Shown one piece after another: positions 62,790 to 64,000 of a stretch of DNA of 64,000 nucleotides (positions are counted from its first letter, which is position 1; each line of letters opens with the position of its first letter). Position numbers and translations under genes: made by a program. A model generated the notes under the pieces. It saw nothing but the letters and a program-made list of their open reading frames with translations. It was not told where the DNA came from and ran no database searches. Location of the stretch: NCBI GenBank assembly GCA_934271085.1, contig CAKQQU010000001.1, positions 1-64,000 on the forward strand, written 5' to 3'. Source of the DNA: an uncultured Bacillota bacterium (GTDB lineage: Bacteria; Bacillota; Dehalobacteriia; UBA4068).

Positions 62790-63707
62790 TTATATTCCTT
62801 GGCCGATGATCTCAGCCTTGATACCATATTGGGCAAATGTATCTTTGATTTCCAGCAAACGCTGATCTGTGGGCGGAGCATATTCCTGTACATCTCTGTC
62901 CAGGGAGCGTAATTTGGATATGCCCAGCTTGTGATAGGGTATCAGTACTACATCCCGTATGTCCAGCCCATCCAGAAAAACGGCTGTATCTTCTATGATG
63001 GCAGGCGTATCATTCATATCCTTAAGCAGCGGCATCCGGATCTGGATCTTCTCCCGTAAGCCGGGCTCTCCGGAAAGCTTACGTAAATTTTCCAGGATCA
63101 GGCTGTTGCTTTGTCCGGCATATCTGAGATGCACTTCATCATCCAGGGATTTGATGTCGTAGAGGATGATCTGAGCCTGTGAGGCTATTTCCCGCAAATC
63201 TTCATATTTGCAAAAACCGCTGGTATCGATGGCTACACGTATGCCTGCCTTTTGACAGGCAGCCAGCATTTCCCGGGCAAACCGGGGATGCTGCATGATC
63301 TCGCCGCCGGAAAGGGTCACTCCTCCATTGGTCTTGTCATAAAACTCTTTATCCTGCAATACCTGCTCCATGATCTGCTCTATGGTCATATAATTGGCAG
63401 ACCAGCGCAGGGCGCCGCTGTAACACTGCTCCACACAGGCCCCGCAATCGCAGCACTTGTCCCTGAGTATCATAATGGGTTTATCTTTTCCCGGCTGCAG
63501 GGCGCCGCTGGGGCAGGCTTCTATACAGGCTCCGCAGGAAATACAACGGTTTTGGCTGTAAAATAACTCCCTTTCTGCGAACATCATTTCCGGATTATGA
63601 CACCATTTGCAGCGCAGAGGACAGCCTTTGATAAAAACGGAGGTGCGTATGCCCGGACCGTCGGAAGTGGAAAATTTTTGGATGCCGCCAATGAGGTACT
63701 TTTGCAT
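62790..63707 (-). CDS. Glycyl-radical enzyme activase (radical SAM)
   Basis: 305 residues. It makes the glycyl radical on its partner enzyme by reductive cleavage of S-adenosylmethionine. The radical-SAM cluster motif CxxxCxxC is in KGCPLRCKWCHNPE (near 30). An inserted ferredoxin-like domain with two further 4Fe-4S sites follows: CISCGACIEACPSGAL and CCDCGACVEQCYSGAL, as in activases of the non-PFL glycyl-radical enzymes (glycerol or propanediol dehydratase, HPD, BSS and others). GGVTLSGGEIMQHP is the SAM-binding GGE motif. AAAGGAG overlaps the stop of the glycyl-radical gene nine bases upstream. The type of partner cannot be told from the activase alone. Confidence 0.95.
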   Translation of the reverse strand: MQKYLIGGIQKFSTSDGPGIRTSVFIKGCPLRCKWCHNPEMMFAERELFYSQNRCISCGACIEACPSGALQPGKDKPIMILRDKCCDCGACVEQCYSGALRWSANYMTIEQIMEQVLQDKEFYDKTNGGVTLSGGEIMQHPRFAREMLAACQKAGIRVAIDTSGFCKYEDLREIASQAQIILYDIKSLDDEVHLRYAGQSNSLILENLRKLSGEPGLREKIQIRMPLLKDMNDTPAIIEDTAVFLDGLDIRDVVLIPYHKLGISKLRSLDRDVQEYAPPTDQRLLEIKDTFAQYGIKAEIIGQGI

Positions 63708-63716
63708 ATGGCTCCT

Positions 63717-64000
63717 TTAGCAGCTGTGTGCTGTCCTTCTGATAATATCTTCCTGAACATTACGGTCCAGATCGGTGAAGAAGGCTAAATATCCGGCAAC
63801 CCGCACTACCAGACCGCGGTAAGCTTCCGGATTATCCATGGCTTTGCGTAAAGTAGCATCATCCACCACATTGATCTGAATATGCTCGCCGTAATGATCG
63901 AAGAAGGTTTTGACCACGCCCTCGATGATCTCGGTGCCCCTCTCGCCCTCCAGACCGTTGGGATCAAAACGCAGGTTGAACAGGGTTCCATCGAAGGTGT
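63717..64000 (-). CDS. Glycyl-radical enzyme, C-terminal part (gene continues past the window)
   Basis: The last 94 codons of a larger gene that enters from the right edge (first complete codon at 63998-63996). It contains the Gly-radical loop RVAGYLAFFTDLD, the place where the activase abstracts hydrogen from Gly, and LRFDPNGLEGERGTEIIEGV upstream, with a C-terminal IIRRTAHSC. The last part fits the pyruvate-formate-lyase-like dehydratase/lyase superfamily (choline, hydroxyproline, propanediol or sulfonate types). The active-site cysteine and substrate pocket lie outside the window, so the reaction is unknown. Followed nine bases later by its activase gene, which confirms the family. Confidence 0.92.
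   Translation of the reverse strand, partial: TFDGTLFNLRFDPNGLEGERGTEIIEGVVKTFFDHYGEHIQINVVDDATLRKAMDNPEAYRGLVVRVAGYLAFFTDLDRNVQEDIIRRTAHSC

Overview
The window comes from a low- to mid-GC, anaerobic, endospore-forming Firmicute, most likely class Clostridia (a Peptococcaceae-like lineage is my guess; nothing here fixes the genus). The evidence is a near-canonical SpoIIID and a near-canonical sporulation sigma factor SigH, a degenerate LytM protein beside them, strong AGGAGG ribosome sites, rubredoxin and glycyl-radical chemistry, LarC/LarE, S-layer-homology and copper-amine-oxidase-like wall domains, and many short lipoproteins. I see no prophage, insertion sequence, CRISPR array or rRNA; this reads as ordinary chromosome with a few accessory spots.

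Layout. 1-6 kb: the tail of a wall protein, a GNAT acetyltransferase, an iron alcohol dehydrogenase, a SPOUT methyltransferase, then spoIIID, a WYL regulator, a catalytically dead M23 protein and sigH. 6-10.2 kb (minus strand): the DUF1385-prfA-prmC-tsaC translation operon. 10.4-14 kb: an orphan mazF, a YbaK deacylase and a large secreted cadherin-like protein. 14-19 kb: a lipoprotein, sppA and the trkA-trkH potassium system. 19-23 kb: a WG-repeat protein, cysE, a zinc-ribbon membrane protein and an NADH-rubredoxin-type oxidoreductase fused to rubredoxin. 23-31 kb (minus strand): a probable six-gene operon of Sapep dipeptidase, a repeat-rich zinc-ribbon protein, pepF, larE, larC and a HAD phosphatase. 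31-42 kb: mostly plus-strand genes (rlmB, ilvE, an ABC-F protein, rpmE, a hydrolase, an ACT protein and a GerMN lipoprotein) with an aminotransferase and an auxin-efflux-type carrier on the minus strand. 42-48 kb (minus strand): the operon secA-prfB (programmed frameshift)-split transketolase-rdgB. 48-51.4 kb (minus strand): a polar amino-acid ABC transporter. 51.6-59 kb: a LysM/M23 peptidase, an Asn-rich lipoprotein, dgt coupled to an HTH gene, an SLH transglutaminase, coaD, nth, a small membrane protein, a UPF0173 hydrolase and tRNA-Thr(GGT). 59-64 kb: a divergent pseudouridine-phosphate-glycosidase-like protein, a large lipoprotein with an unusual leader, and a glycyl-radical enzyme (truncated by the window edge), its activase and a dehydrogenase.

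How the parts fit. Most of the window is housekeeping: translation termination and rRNA or tRNA modification, secretion, CoA, cysteine and branched-chain amino-acid metabolism, and nucleotide-pool hygiene (rdgB, dgt, nth). The accessory metabolism is anaerobic: a glycyl-radical locus, a nickel-pincer cofactor pair and a rubredoxin reductase. Genes are separated by many near-perfect bidirectional terminators at convergent junctions, which makes operon boundaries clear.

The items most worth a second look are the rubredoxin fusion that carries its own internal ribosome site, the glycyl-radical locus whose reductase has a damaged nucleotide-binding loop, the PsuG-like protein lacking a catalytic lysine, the dead LytM protein beside spoIIID, and several unexplained dyads or repeats in leaders. 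I did not find a clearly new multi-gene system.
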